Shown: positions 1-9,656, counted from the stretch's first letter. The stretch is 64,000 nt of DNA from an uncultured Akkermansia sp. (GCA_900548895.1 URLZ01000007.1:1-64000); one strand, 5' to 3'. Made by a program: numbers and translations. The notes: generated from the letters alone by a model not told the origin.

Positions 1-40
1 CCCACCCCCACACACCTCACCCCACACCTGCGTGACGCAC

Positions 41-1441
41 ATGAACAAACCCCTTCTCTCCCGGCTCACCTGGGCCCTGTTGGCTGCCGCCGTCCTGCTG
101 GCCGGCATCCAAGCCTACCTCTTGCTTCGCCCCACTCCGGCGGCGGCACAAGCCGGAGTCCAACCCGGTGATGCCCCCGCCGCCCCCCTCAGCTCTCCTG
201 CAGCCCTTTCTGAGCCCTCCGCCCTCACCGCTTCCTCCATGACGGACGGGCGCGGGCCGGAGGCCCGAGCAGCCGCCATACCCGCTGCTCCGGCGAACAT
301 GAGAGCCGGAGGAGTCGCACCGCTCGCAGCCAACGCCGCAGCCACCGCAGCGGCGCAGCCTCGGCATGGCAAGTCCGCACCGGAGGCTTGCCCGTCGGCG
401 GGGGCGGCGAGCGCTCCTTCGGTTCGCACCCGTGAGGCGCTCTCTTCCGCGGCTCCGCTCGCGATGAGTGAACAAGCGAACCATGCCACTGCGAAAGCGC
501 GGCGGCGCGACGCTGTTCAAGATCGCTTGCGCAGCACCTCCCTTCTAGTTCGGCTGCGCGATCTGTGCCGTCCGGACGCTGATGCGGTGGCTCAGGCGCC
601 CCTCGCGCCCGCCAATAGGGCGGCAGCCCCCCTCTCCGCCGAGGATACCGTCGCCTACGGCACCCCCGAACGCGACACTGGGGCCGACCAGGAAAATGCT
701 GACCAAGAAGAGGCCGACCAGGAAGATGCTGAGGCCCCCGGCTCCTTCGGCAATCCGGGCACCGCTGACACCCGAGACACGGAGCCCCGAAACACCCGCA
801 AGATGCCGGCGCCCCGTGACGCCTGCGTGGCCCGAGGCGCCGGCCATGCCAACGGCTCCACCGGTGCACGCAACAGCTTTCGTGCTCTTGATGCCCGCAG
901 AGCCCGCAACTCCTCCGGTGTCCCCAGCGCGTCGGAGGCGGCCGGGGCAGCCGCCTGCGCCCCCGTTCCCTGCGCCCCGGTGTCCGCTCAGCAACATGAG
1001 TCCGCGGAGCAGGGTCACCCGAGTCCCGCCCCTGTCGATCTGCTGCAAAGCAGCGACGGCGAGCTCAGCCTTGCGGCGGACTTCGCCCTCTACCGCGAGG
1101 CGCTGGAGGGCGTCGACGACCGCCTGCCGGCCCGACGCGGCACGGAGCGCGTGCTCTTCCCTCTTCCCGGAGGTGAGGGTGCTCAAGTGGCTCTGCGCTG
1201 GCAGGCCGACCACGGGCGCATCAGCAGCCTGAGCGCCGATCTGCTGACGGCTCAGGAGACGCGCGACCTGCGCCTCGTCATCCACCTGCTGCGCCAGAGC
1301 TGCGCAGGCGGCGCGGAGGTTCTCGACCTCGGTCTCTACCTCATCCGCCTGCCCGAGCCCGGGCAGAGCGAGGGCTTCGTGCACCGCGCGGCCTTTCTGC
1401 GCCTGAGTGCCGACGGGCAGGCCGTGCGCTTCGGCGACTGA
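41..1441 (+). CDS. membrane-anchored low-complexity protein, function unknown
   Basis: I do not recognise this protein. It starts with a single hydrophobic segment (about residues 9-28) that should act as a signal anchor. A very long Ala/Pro/Arg/Glu-rich low-complexity stretch follows, including an acidic run of ADQE-type repeats encoded by a roughly 15-base tandem unit near 688-736. Only the last 130 or so residues look folded (ELSLAADFALYREALE onward, ending LSADGQAVRFGD). ATG 41 is preferred over GTG 32, three codons upstream in frame. The reverse strand carries a long open frame here, but it is a GC-driven shadow. The gene may begin an operon outside the window or stand alone. Confidence 0.6.
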   Translation: MNKPLLSRLTWALLAAAVLLAGIQAYLLLRPTPAAAQAGVQPGDAPAAPLSSPAALSEPSALTASSMTDGRGPEARAAAIPAAPANMRAGGVAPLAANAAATAAAQPRHGKSAPEACPSAGAASAPSVRTREALSSAAPLAMSEQANHATAKARRRDAVQDRLRSTSLLVRLRDLCRPDADAVAQAPLAPANRAAAPLSAEDTVAYGTPERDTGADQENADQEEADQEDAEAPGSFGNPGTADTRDTEPRNTRKMPAPRDACVARGAGHANGSTGARNSFRALDARRARNSSGVPSASEAAGAAACAPVPCAPVSAQQHESAEQGHPSPAPVDLLQSSDGELSLAADFALYREALEGVDDRLPARRGTERVLFPLPGGEGAQVALRWQADHGRISSLSADLLTAQETRDLRLVIHLLRQSCAGGAEVLDLGLYLIRLPEPGQSEGFVHRAAFLRLSADGQAVRFGD

Positions 1442-1535
1442 AAAGCGTGCCCGGCAAGCGTCGAAGGCCCGAGCCCCCAAGCTCGCCGCGGCGTCTGCGC
1501 AGCGCGGCGGAAGCCGGCGGTGGCGCGGAAATCGT

Positions 1536-1564
1536 TTGCCCTGAGGGAGCCTGTATGCTACAAT
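1536..1564 (+). promoter_or_regulatory. promoter of the octaheme cytochrome gene (leaderless)
   Basis: TTGCCC at 1536-1541, 17 bases, then TACAAT at 1559-1564. Six bases separate the -10 box from ATG 1571, so transcription should begin at the start codon itself. Confidence 0.6.
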
Positions 1565-1570
1565 GCCGCC

Positions 1571-3688
1571 ATGAGGCTTCTCCCCCTGCTGCCGGCTCTC
1601 ACCCTGCTCCTCCCCGCCTGCGATCGCAGCGAGGAGTCGACAAAACCCGCCTACGAGGGGCAGAGTGCCCACTGGAATCAGCAGGCCGTGCCGATCTCCC
1701 TTCAGTGCGCCGCCTGCCACGCCAAGGAGTTTGAGGACTGGGCGGGCAGCGATCACGCCTGGGCCTGGCGCCAGGTTGATCCCGCGCTGGATTCGGAGCC
1801 TTTTCACGGCCAGAGTTACACGGCCCACGGCTCGAAGCTGAGTTTCCGCACGGCGCGCGACGGAGGCCTCGTGATTCAGGACGGCGAATCCGGCAAGAGC
1901 TTCGACGTACACTCCGTGCTGGGGCGCACGCCGCTGGTGCAGTATCTCGTGCGGGGGGAGCGCGGGGCTCTGCACACTCCCAGTGCCGCGTGGGACACGC
2001 AGAAGCTGGAGTGGTTCGATATGTTCGCGGATGATGAGCGTCTGTCGCGCGAGGGCGCGGCGAGCCGCCGAGCGGGCGACTGGGGCCACTGGCTGGGGCG
2101 CGGCATGAACTGGAATTCGCAGTGCGCGTGGTGCCACATGACGGGCTTTCACAAAAATTACGATGAGGCGACGGACGCCTACGCCTCCTCTTGGACGGAG
2201 CCGGGCGTCACCTGCATTCAGTGCCACAAGTTGGCCGCGCACCCCGACGCGAGCGACGGCTGCATGGTGGCGAAGGGCGACCGCAAGCTCACGCCCCGGC
2301 AGATTCACGACAACTGCGCCACCTGCCACGCCCGCCGCGAGGAGCTCGACGATGCGTTCTGCGTCGGCGACAGCTTCGATGAGCACTTTCGCCTCGAGCT
2401 GCCGCTCGTGCGCGGCATTTTCTGGCCCAACGGCATGCAGCGCGATGAGGACTACTGCGAGACGGGGCTGCGCCTGAGCCGCATGGGGCGCACGGGCGTC
2501 ACCTGCCTCGACTGCCATGACCCGCACACGGCGCAGCTGCGCCTGCCGCAGGAGGACAACTCGCTCTGCCTGCGCTGCCACGGCACGGGCACGGAGGTCA
2601 ACGGCGTGGCAGCCCCCGTCATCGACATGGCGACGCACAGCCCCTGCCCCGCCGGTTCTGCCGGCGCCACCTGCGTGGAGTGCCACATGCCCAAGAGCCC
2701 CTACATGGCGCGCGACCCGCGCCGCGACCACTCCTTCAACTCACCGGATCCGCAGCTGAGCCTCGAGCTGGGCATTCCCAACGCCTGCACCATGTGCCAC
2801 CGCGACCGCGATGACGCTTGGGCGGCGGCGGCCGTCGCCAAAACCTACGGCCCGAACCCCAAGATGGCTGCTCAGCGCGATCGCACGCGGGCCGTCTGGG
2901 CCGCGCAGGAGGGCCGGGGCAACGCCGCCGACCTGCTGCGCGCCTATCGGGCGGAGGAGGTGCCGGCCTGGCGCGCCACCCTGCTGGAGCTGCTGGCCCG
3001 CGAGGCGGAGGCGAATCAGCCCGATTCTCCGCTGTACAAGGACATCCTCGCCGAGGCGCGCCGCGCCGCGCAGGATGAAAACGCGATGGTGCGCGCGGCG
3101 GCCGCCCGACTGCTCGGCGCTGAGGCCATCGGCATGATTCACGACCCGAGCCGCCTCGTGCGCCGCGCGGCCGCCTGGCCCCTCGTCGACAGCCTCGTGC
3201 GGATGCCCGATGCCGCCGACGTCGTCCGCGAGCTGGAGGCGACCGCGAAGCATCAGGGCGATCAGCCCACCGGGGCCATGCAGCTGGCCGTGCTCGCCGA
3301 TGCCCGCGGCAAGCTGGACGAAGCCGAGCACCAGTATCAGCGGGCCATCAGCCTCGACCCGCACAGCACCGTGCCGCGCATCGACTATGCGGTCTTTCTG
3401 GATCGCGAGGGGAGGCCCGTGGAGGCGCTCACGCAGATGCTCGAATGCGCCAAGCGCCACCCGCAGGATGCCGAGGTGCAGTACCGCTTGGCGCTCATCC
3501 TCGCCGAGCTGAGGCACTATGAGCCCGCCCTGCTCGCCCTTGACAAGGCGATTCGCATCGAGCCCGGCTTCCTGCAGGCGCGTGCGAACCGCGCCGAGCT
3601 GCTGCGCTTCCTCGGCCGCGAATCGGAGGCCCGCGAGGAGATGCAGCGCATCGAAGAGCTGCGGCAAGCGCCGACAACCCCGGAGTGA
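1571..3688 (+). CDS. octaheme c-type cytochrome lipoprotein with C-terminal TPR repeats
   Basis: Periplasmic electron-transfer protein. The N-terminus is a lipoprotein signal (MRLLPLLPALTLLLPAC), so it is probably membrane-tethered. Eight CxxCH haem-binding motifs start near residues 46, 185, 215, 249, 312, 333, 368 and 406 (CAACH, CAWCH, CIQCH, CATCH, CLDCH, CLRCH, CVECH, CTMCH). The region after about residue 450 resembles HEAT helices, and residues of about 560-690 look like TPRs (EAEHQYQRAISLDP, PALLALDKAIRIEP). This haem-plus-TPR layout is known from large multihaem cytochromes of Planctomycetes and Verrucomicrobia. The electron donor and acceptor cannot be told from sequence; NrfA-like nitrite reduction is not shown. 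The start is fixed by the lipoprotein signal and the promoter spacing. Confidence 0.88.
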   Translation: MRLLPLLPALTLLLPACDRSEESTKPAYEGQSAHWNQQAVPISLQCAACHAKEFEDWAGSDHAWAWRQVDPALDSEPFHGQSYTAHGSKLSFRTARDGGLVIQDGESGKSFDVHSVLGRTPLVQYLVRGERGALHTPSAAWDTQKLEWFDMFADDERLSREGAASRRAGDWGHWLGRGMNWNSQCAWCHMTGFHKNYDEATDAYASSWTEPGVTCIQCHKLAAHPDASDGCMVAKGDRKLTPRQIHDNCATCHARREELDDAFCVGDSFDEHFRLELPLVRGIFWPNGMQRDEDYCETGLRLSRMGRTGVTCLDCHDPHTAQLRLPQEDNSLCLRCHGTGTEVNGVAAPVIDMATHSPCPAGSAGATCVECHMPKSPYMARDPRRDHSFNSPDPQLSLELGIPNACTMCHRDRDDAWAAAAVAKTYGPNPKMAAQRDRTRAVWAAQEGRGNAADLLRAYRAEEVPAWRATLLELLAREAEANQPDSPLYKDILAEARRAAQDENAMVRAAAARLLGAEAIGMIHDPSRLVRRAAAWPLVDSLVRMPDAADVVRELEATAKHQGDQPTGAMQLAVLADARGKLDEAEHQYQRAISLDPHSTVPRIDYAVFLDREGRPVEALTQMLECAKRHPQDAEVQYRLALILAELRHYEPALLALDKAIRIEPGFLQARANRAELLRFLGRESEAREEMQRIEELRQAPTTPE

Positions 3689-3693
3689 CGCCC

Positions 3694-4470
3694 ATGCTCA
3701 TCCCCATCCTGACCATCCTTGTCGGCGCCATCATCTTCTTCACCGTCTTCAAAGGCGTCATCCGCATGCTCCTGCTGGCCGTGGCCATCATCGGAGCCAT
3801 TGCCGTCTGGCTGCTCATTCAGCGCAACGGCTTCACCTTCGTCGCCTTCATCACCAACGCGCCCGCGCCGTGGATGGTTCAGGTGCTGGCCTGGGGCGCC
3901 TCCATTTTCACCTTTTTCGTCTTCTACCACGGCATGGAGTGGTTCTCGCAGCTCTTCACGTGGCGGAAGTTTTCGCTGCCGGGTCTGGTTACCTCCGTGC
4001 TCATGAGCGGCATCATGCTCTGGGTCTTCAGCATCGGGCTCTCCTATTACGGCGAGATTGCGCGGCTGGGCTACTTCCACGACAAGGCCCTCGCTCTGCT
4101 CGGTCAGGGGGAAAATCCCGAAATCCCGTGGGCCTGGAAGGCTAAAAAGACCATGCGAGCCTCCGATCTCACCGCGTGGCTCGAATCCATCGACCCCATG
4201 GAGGACAAGGCGCAGGCCAATCTGGCCAGCCTCGTTGCCTTCGGCTGCACGCTCGACGAAGCCCACTACACCGCCTTTTACCACAATCAGCTGGAGGCCC
4301 TGCACATCCCTCAGGGATCGCGGCTGCTGGAACTCTTCGGCGACACCGGGCTGCGCAAGCTCGTCGCTGACGGCCATTTCGTCACCCTGCTGGAGAACGA
4401 GCACCTCAAGACCTTCCTGCAATTCGGCAACACGCAGGAGATTTTCCGCCAGCTCGAGTTTGAGCTCTGA
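3694..4470 (+). CDS. integral membrane protein with C-terminal soluble domain, unknown
   Basis: Unrecognised protein of about 258 residues. The first 120 residues contain four hydrophobic segments (LIPILTILVGAIIFF; MLLLAVAIIGAIAVWLLI; a third around WMVQVLAWGASIFTFFVF; a fourth around TSVLMSGIMLWVFSIGL). A soluble region follows that looks helical (ASDLTAWLESIDPMEDK, LEALHIPQG, EIFRQLEFEL). It begins right after the cytochrome gene: GTG 3685 would overlap that stop, while ATG 3694 lies five bases after it. It is therefore probably co-transcribed with the cytochrome, and a role as its membrane partner is a guess from context only. Confidence 0.65.
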   Translation: MLIPILTILVGAIIFFTVFKGVIRMLLLAVAIIGAIAVWLLIQRNGFTFVAFITNAPAPWMVQVLAWGASIFTFFVFYHGMEWFSQLFTWRKFSLPGLVTSVLMSGIMLWVFSIGLSYYGEIARLGYFHDKALALLGQGENPEIPWAWKAKKTMRASDLTAWLESIDPMEDKAQANLASLVAFGCTLDEAHYTAFYHNQLEALHIPQGSRLLELFGDTGLRKLVADGHFVTLLENEHLKTFLQFGNTQEIFRQLEFEL

Positions 4471-4771
4471 GCCGACTCTTTCGCAAGGCCTCAGGCCTGC
4501 GCCGCCCCCGCCGCCCCCGCCGGCATGACGCCCCCGCCGCAACGCCCGCCTGAGGCCCCCTGTCGCTGTGCCCGGCGTCCGGCAGCGGTGCGGCTTCTCG
4601 ACCGTCGGCCCGTCATCCACCTGCACTTCGCTCGACGAAACCCCACCCTCAGCGCAAGCGTGTAGGCGCCCTCACCCGGCCGAGCTCCTTCCGCCCGCGA
4701 TCGGGCAACAGACAGCTCGGTCGGGAAAGCTAAAAAGTGCTCTCTTTCAAATTTTTTTTTCGCAAAAAATC
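4471..4771. other. intergenic region before feoA, no gene seen
   Basis: About 300 GC-rich bases without a convincing reading frame. An AGGCCTCAGGCCT inverted-repeat-like sequence sits near 4487-4499, and the sequence turns AT-rich from about 4740 into the feo promoter. I see no clear intrinsic terminator for the upstream gene. Confidence 0.4.
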
Positions 4772-4800
4772 TTGACATGAGAGTTAGTCCGAACTATCAT
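4772..4800 (+). promoter_or_regulatory. feoAB promoter
   Basis: TTGACA at 4772-4777, 17 bases, TATCAT at 4795-4800. This is the best sigma-70-type match in the area, lies in a sharp AT-rich trough, and leaves a leader of about 23 bases before ATG 4830. Confidence 0.75.
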
Positions 4801-4830
4801 TCGTGCGTACGAATTAGTTTTAGCTAACTA
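4782..4830 (+). promoter_or_regulatory. two operator-like inverted repeats in the feo promoter
   Basis: Two elements share the layout AGTT-N6-AACT: one at 4782-4795, in the spacer and touching the -10 box, and one at 4815-4830 (extended to TAGTT-N6-AACTA), ending on the A of the feoA start codon. A related half (AGTTAGTC) recurs at 5088-5095 just before feoB. Position and symmetry fit a metal-sensing repressor. The TTAG...CTAA core loosely resembles DtxR/IdeR boxes, but the identity of the repressor is inference. Confidence 0.45.
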
Positions 4831-5078
4831 TGAAGATCGAATCACCGCTCAAAACGCTGCGCCAGATCCCCATCGGAGGGCGCGCGCGCGTCGTCCGCGT
4901 GGGGGGCGAAGGCCCTCTGCGCCGCCGTTTGCTCGACATGGGGATCACCAATGGCGTCACCCTGCAAGTCCTCAAATCCGCCCCGCTGGGCGACCCCGTG
5001 GAAATCTCTCTGCGCGGCTACCGCCTCTCTCTGCGCAAGAGCGAGGGCGACCGCCTGCAGCTCGATGAAATCTCGTAA
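4830..5078 (+). CDS. feoA: ferrous iron transport protein A
   Basis: Small cytosolic SH3-like protein of 82 residues, the usual FeoA length. It shows the family landmarks PIGGRARVVRVGGEGPLRRRLLDMGITNG and a closing VEISLRGYRLSLRKSE strand pair. FeoA acts with the FeoB transporter, probably by modulating its G domain. It lies 25 bases upstream of feoB in the same direction, behind a strong promoter with putative metal-responsive operators, so it is probably derepressed under iron limitation. No Shine-Dalgarno sequence precedes the ATG. Confidence 0.92.
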   Translation: MKIESPLKTLRQIPIGGRARVVRVGGEGPLRRRLLDMGITNGVTLQVLKSAPLGDPVEISLRGYRLSLRKSEGDRLQLDEIS

Positions 5079-5103
5079 CCCCTCAAGTTAGTCTTTACGA
5101 ACC

Positions 5104-7821
5104 ATGAAACGCATCATTGCACTTGCCGGCAATCCGAACTGCGGCAAAACCCTCCTCTTCAATGAGCTCACCGGTGCCAACCAGCACGTGGGCAACTGGC
5201 CGGGGGTGACCGTCGAGCGCAAATCCGGCACCATGCTGGAGCACGAGGACATCGAGATTCTGGATCTTCCGGGTGTCTACTCGCTCTCGCCCTACTCGCC
5301 TGAGGAGCGCGTCACGCGCCACTACCTGCTGGAGCAAAAGCCGGACCTCATCGTCAACATCGTCGACGCCACCAACCTCGAGCGCAACCTCTACCTGACG
5401 CACCAGCTGCTGGAGACGGGGCTTCCCATCCTCGTCGTGCTCAACATGATCGACCTCGCCGTTCAGGAGGGGATCGACATTGACGCCGACAAACTCAGCC
5501 GAGCGCTGGGTTGCCCGGTCATTGCCGCCAGCGCCCTCAAACTCATCGGCATCGCCGAGCTGCGCGAGGCTCTTTCCGGCGCGACGCTGCCGGCGGCGGC
5601 CCCGATTCCCAGCTTCAACGCTCCCATCGAAGAGGCCCTCGCGGGCATCATCGCTCTGACCGGCTGTGACCGCTGGACCGCCGTCAAGCTGCTGGAGAAC
5701 GATCCCGAGCTCATCGACACGCTCAGCCCCCGCCAGCGGCACGACGTCGCCGCCCTGCGCCTCGGGCTCGAGAGCCGGCACGATGACGACATCGACTCGC
5801 TCATCGCCGCCGGACGCTACGAGTGGATCGAGCCCATTGTGAGCTCCTGCCGCCGAGTGCGCAGCGTGAAGCCCCCGCTGGCCGCCCGCATCGATGCCGT
5901 GCTGACGCACCGCGTGCTGGGTCTCATCATCTTCGCCGCCGTGATGTTCGGCATCTATTACCTGAGCATCAGTACCGTCGGCACTTGGGGAACGGACTGG
6001 GCCAACGACGTACTCTTCGGGCCTATCGTCGGCGGCTGGCTCGGCGGCTTCCTCGGGGCAGAAGCCGTGCCGACGGAATCGCTCGTGCAGCTCAGCGCCG
6101 TGCTGGCCATGATCCTCGTCTTCCCCGTGACGCTGAGGCGCCTGCACGACCTCAACCTCAACGGCTCCTGGCTCTACCTCGCGCTGGCTCCCTTCCTGCT
6201 CGAATACATGTTCCCGCACCTGCCGGATACCCTTCACAGCGTGCTCATGTATGCGCTTTACGCCGTTAACCTCTTCCTGCTGCTCGCCTGCTTCAGCTTC
6301 CGCGGCAACAGCATGACGAACCCCTACGGCCACGTGCCGCGCCGCATCTCGCTCTCGCCGCTCAAGCTCGACGGGCGCGCCGGCCGCCGCGAGTACGCCC
6401 TGTGGTTCGTCGTCATGAGCGCCGTTGCCCTCGGCATCTCCTCCCTCGGCTACCTGCAGCTCGACTGTGACCCGCAGATTCAGGACCTCGTCAGCAACGG
6501 CATTGTCGCCGGTGTGGGCGCCGTGCTGGGCTTCCTGCCTCAGATGGCCGTGCTCTTCCTGCTGCTCGCCCTTCTCGAGGACTGCGGCTACATGGCGCGC
6601 GTCGCCTTCATGATGGACCGCATCTTCCGCTCCCTGGGGCTCTCCGGCAAATCCTTCATTCCCCTGCTGGTGTCGATGGGCTGCGGCGTGCCCGGCGTCA
6701 TGGCCACCCGCACCATTGAGAATGAAAAGGACCGCCGCATGAGCGTCATGCTCACCACCTTCATTCCCTGCGGCGCGAAGATGCCCATCATCGCCCTGCT
6801 CGCCGCGCTCATCGGATCGGACGCCCTCATCTCCACCGTGGCCTACTTCGCCGGCGTGGGCTCGGTGATCCTCAGCGGCATCATCCTGCGCAAGACGCAC
6901 ATGTTCGCGGGCAGCTACACGCCCTTCGTCATGGAGCTGCCGCCCTATCACATGCCCAACGGCGTGAGCATCAACCTGCGAGCCATGGAGCGCTGCAAAG
7001 CCTTCGCCCGCAAGGCCGGTACAGTCATCTTCCTCGCCTCGGCCGCCATCTGGTTCACGCAGAGTTACACCTGGAAGCTCAACTACCTCAACACCTCCGA
7101 AGCGCCTGAGGCCATCGAGCAGAGCATGCTGGCCGACATCGGCCACCAGATGGCGCCGCTCTTCGGCCCGCTGGGCTGGAACGACTGGAAGCCCGCTGTC
7201 GCCACTGTGACCGGCCTCGTGGCCAAGGAGACCGTCATCGGCACCTTCGGCGTGCTTTACAAGGCCGAGGAGGGCGGCGAGGATGAGCCCTTCGACCTGA
7301 CGCCCTCTCAGCCCAAGTTCAACGCCATGTCGGCGCTCACCGTGGGGGTCTGGCAGCTCGACCCCGCTGTCCGCGAGGCGAACTTCGCCGCCGAGGACGG
7401 TGAGAGCAGCGATGAGGCTTTCGCGGCTGCAACCGACGGCGCCGAGAGCGGCGCGGCCGAGGCCGAAGCTCAGGCCGCGGAAGAGGGCGGCGATGAAGAG
7501 GATGTCAGCGGCCTGGCCGCCAACATTCAGGCCGCCGGAACCTTCACCCTGTGGAGCGGGCTCTCCTTCATGCTCTTCAACCTGCTCTGCGCCCCCTGCT
7601 TCGCAGCCTGCGGTGCCATCCGCCGCGAGATGAACAGCGCGCGCTGGACCTGGTTCGCCATCGGCTACATGTGCGTCTGGGCATACATCATCGCCCTGCT
7701 CGTCTACCAGTACGGCAACTGGTGGCAGACGGGAGTCTTCGGCACCGGCCAGCTCGTGGCCATCGCCCTCAGTCTCGGCCTGCTCTACATGCTGCTGCGC
7801 CCCATGCCGAAGCGGCCCTGA
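5104..7821 (+). CDS. feoB: ferrous iron transporter FeoB, enlarged by a DUF805-like insertion
   Basis: Inner-membrane Fe(II) transporter with an N-terminal G domain: G1 GNPNCGKT (residues 9-16), switch region [10 protein letters not shown]3 DLPG (about 57-60), G4 NMID (about 118-121). The Gate/core signatures [27 protein letters not shown] and [12 protein letters not shown] follow. At 905 residues it is longer than the usual 700-800. The extra length lies in two places. Residues of about 330-455 carry [19 protein letters not shown] and [14 protein letters not shown], which match DUF805 membrane-domain hallmarks. A Glu/Ala-rich acidic loop lies near residues 765-800. The first insertion falls between the first core helix and the GIVAGVG helix. 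It is the second gene of feoAB. Confidence 0.93.
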   Translation: MKRIIALAGNPNCGKTLLFNELTGANQHVGNWPGVTVERKSGTMLEHEDIEILDLPGVYSLSPYSPEERVTRHYLLEQKPDLIVNIVDATNLERNLYLTHQLLETGLPILVVLNMIDLAVQEGIDIDADKLSRALGCPVIAASALKLIGIAELREALSGATLPAAAPIPSFNAPIEEALAGIIALTGCDRWTAVKLLENDPELIDTLSPRQRHDVAALRLGLESRHDDDIDSLIAAGRYEWIEPIVSSCRRVRSVKPPLAARIDAVLTHRVLGLIIFAAVMFGIYYLSISTVGTWGTDWANDVLFGPIVGGWLGGFLGAEAVPTESLVQLSAVLAMILVFPVTLRRLHDLNLNGSWLYLALAPFLLEYMFPHLPDTLHSVLMYALYAVNLFLLLACFSFRGNSMTNPYGHVPRRISLSPLKLDGRAGRREYALWFVVMSAVALGISSLGYLQLDCDPQIQDLVSNGIVAGVGAVLGFLPQMAVLFLLLALLEDCGYMARVAFMMDRIFRSLGLSGKSFIPLLVSMGCGVPGVMATRTIENEKDRRMSVMLTTFIPCGAKMPIIALLAALIGSDALISTVAYFAGVGSVILSGIILRKTHMFAGSYTPFVMELPPYHMPNGVSINLRAMERCKAFARKAGTVIFLASAAIWFTQSYTWKLNYLNTSEAPEAIEQSMLADIGHQMAPLFGPLGWNDWKPAVATVTGLVAKETVIGTFGVLYKAEEGGEDEPFDLTPSQPKFNAMSALTVGVWQLDPAVREANFAAEDGESSDEAFAAATDGAESGAAEAEAQAAEEGGDEEDVSGLAANIQAAGTFTLWSGLSFMLFNLLCAPCFAACGAIRREMNSARWTWFAIGYMCVWAYIIALLVYQYGNWWQTGVFGTGQLVAIALSLGLLYMLLRPMPKRP

Positions 7822-8014
7822 CGCTCAGGGCGACAGAGCTCAGGGCGGCGGGTCGGGCCACCCGCCCGCCGCCCGATGAAAAAGAGACCGCCACCCAATA
7901 CGGCAAGCTCCGTCCGAAAGCAAGACCCACCCATCAGGGCCCAGTCACCCGCCTTCTCAGCCTCCTCACGACTCATACAAGCTCACAAGAACACCCAACC
8001 ACATCACCCGAACC

Positions 8015-8236
8015 ATGAATGACCTCATTGCCATCCTGATCCTGCTGGCCTTGGCCGCCTGGGCTCTCTACCGCAGTCTCTTCCCGGCCGGGTTGAGAAA
8101 GCACGCCTGCAGCGGCAGCTGCCACTCATGCAGCGGCTGCGCCCTCGGCAACATCGCCCGGACGGCGGAAGCCACCGCCAAACACAAGCACGGTCAGGCC
8201 GTCCACGCCTCGGCTCACGGCGGCAACGATCACTAA
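8015..8236 (+). CDS. FeoB-associated Cys-rich membrane protein
   Basis: Protein of 73 residues with one N-terminal membrane helix (IAILILLALAAWALY), then a cysteine cluster at about C32, C36, C39 and C42 (ACSGSCHSCSGCALG), and a His-rich tail (KHKHGQAVHASAHGG). This matches the small FeoB-associated Cys-rich family that often follows feoB in anaerobes and takes the place of FeoC. The cysteines may pass or sense iron; that role is known only in outline for the family. It lies 193 bases downstream of feoB in the same direction and is probably part of the regulon. Confidence 0.85.
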   Translation: MNDLIAILILLALAAWALYRSLFPAGLRKHACSGSCHSCSGCALGNIARTAEATAKHKHGQAVHASAHGGNDH

Positions 8237-8441
8237 CGGCTTCAGAGTTGCAGCGGCGGCACCGCCGCCAAAGCGACTCCGATCCCTGCAACCCGACAAC
8301 CCGATAACTTAACCCGGAAGCCTTGAACGGCGACCCGGCCCGACACCCCAGCGCCTGAGGGGAAGCGATTTCTCTGACACCAGCGCCGAGAACACCTCTC
8401 CTCCGGCACCTTCACCATTTCTCTCAAAACATACAACACCA

Positions 8442-9656
8442 ATGAAAACCAAACACATCATCGCAACCGCCCTGACAGGTCTGATGACCCTGCCCGCCAT
8501 CGCTGAGGAAAGCTCCACACCGACGACGGGAGACATCCTCCGCAGCATCAACATGTTCACACCGGAGGAAGGCGACCCCGCCTACAAGGTCAAGCCCTCC
8601 GAGAAGTTCGGCACCGAGTGGGCCCTCGACATGGCCTACGGCTACTGGGGCACCAACAATGCCATGCCCGGGACGAACGGTAAAAACAACTACTTCCTCC
8701 TGCACGGCCAGCTCAACCAGCGCCTCATCGAGGATGCCGAGAACGGCGGCACCTGGCTGCGCTTTGAAATCTCGGGCTCCGTCGCCCTCGACGCCACGAC
8801 GCGCCGCCAGGAGGGCGAGTTCATCGGAGGATACGGCACCATCAACGACGTGCACGGTGACATCTTCGGGCCCCACAAGTTCATCATCCCCGAGCTGGCC
8901 ATCATGCACTATTTCGCCGGCCAGCGCGCCTGCATCATCGCCGGTATGGTCAACCTGACCAACTACTTTGACGCCGTGAGCATCGCCAACGACTCCTTCT
9001 CGGGCTTCACGAACACCGGCTTCATGAACTCGGCCATCCTGCCGCTCGTCGACAGCAATCTCGGCGCCGTCCTCCAGGTCGAGCTCAACCACAGCAACTA
9101 CGTCATGGCCGCCGTCAGCCGCACGGACTGCGAATCCGGCTACAACCCCTTCGATACGCACGGCAGCGGCTACTGCATCGTCGGTGAATGGGGGCACATC
9201 GTCGACGACGGCAAGCTGATTCTGCGCGTCAATCCCTTCTTCCAGAGCATCGAGCAGCAGACGGAGACGGGGACGAAGGCCCGCAAGAATGCCGGCCTCG
9301 TCGCCAGCATCGAATACACGCCCTGCGACTACGTGACCCTCTTCACCCGCGCCGGCTTCAGCGCCAAGCAAGAGCTGGGCAACAGCGCCGAATTCTCGGT
9401 CGGCGCCAACCTGAAGCTCATCCCGGGCCGCGAAGATGACTTCTTCGGCATCGCCTGGGGCGTCTACAAGGGTCAGAACTCACCCGAGGAGCCGACGGCT
9501 CACAACCGCGAATCCACTCTGGAGCTGATGTACAGCTTCCAAGTCAACGATTACATCAAAGTCGTCCCCCACTTCCAATACATCCACAACCCCTCCTATC
9601 GCGACGATTGCCGGGACGAGACGGTTTTCGGCATCCAAACCGTCTTCTCTTTCTGA
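8442..9656 (+). CDS. outer-membrane porin, OprB (carbohydrate porin)-like
   Basis: A signal peptide (MKTKHIIATALTGLMTLPAIAEE) is followed by about 380 residues rich in aromatic and alternating polar residues, typical of a beta-barrel, and the protein ends in phenylalanine (FGIQTVFSF) as outer-membrane barrels do. Segments such as GQLNQRLIEDAENGGTW, GPHKFIIPELAIMHYF and NSAILPLVDSNLGAVLQVEL recall the OprB family. OprB porins pass sugars, but the position directly after the feo genes makes a link to metal supply equally possible. A 205-base gap precedes it, with no obvious consensus promoter that I can define. Confidence 0.72.
   Translation: MKTKHIIATALTGLMTLPAIAEESSTPTTGDILRSINMFTPEEGDPAYKVKPSEKFGTEWALDMAYGYWGTNNAMPGTNGKNNYFLLHGQLNQRLIEDAENGGTWLRFEISGSVALDATTRRQEGEFIGGYGTINDVHGDIFGPHKFIIPELAIMHYFAGQRACIIAGMVNLTNYFDAVSIANDSFSGFTNTGFMNSAILPLVDSNLGAVLQVELNHSNYVMAAVSRTDCESGYNPFDTHGSGYCIVGEWGHIVDDGKLILRVNPFFQSIEQQTETGTKARKNAGLVASIEYTPCDYVTLFTRAGFSAKQELGNSAEFSVGANLKLIPGREDDFFGIAWGVYKGQNSPEEPTAHNRESTLELMYSFQVNDYIKVVPHFQYIHNPSYRDDCRDETVFGIQTVFSF

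Noticed and set aside
545..2731. A 728-residue open frame on the minus strand
   Set aside because: It runs antisense to two better-supported genes (one with eight CxxCH motifs), is Ala/Arg/Val-rich and has no recognisable domain; it is a shadow of high GC content.
4487..4499. AGGCCTCAGGCCT as a terminator of the upstream membrane protein gene
   Set aside because: The loop would be one base and no T-tract follows.
5095..7146. A 683-residue minus-strand frame under feoB
   Set aside because: Composition (His, Glu, Asp, Gly, Val) is that of a reverse-strand shadow; feoB is certain.
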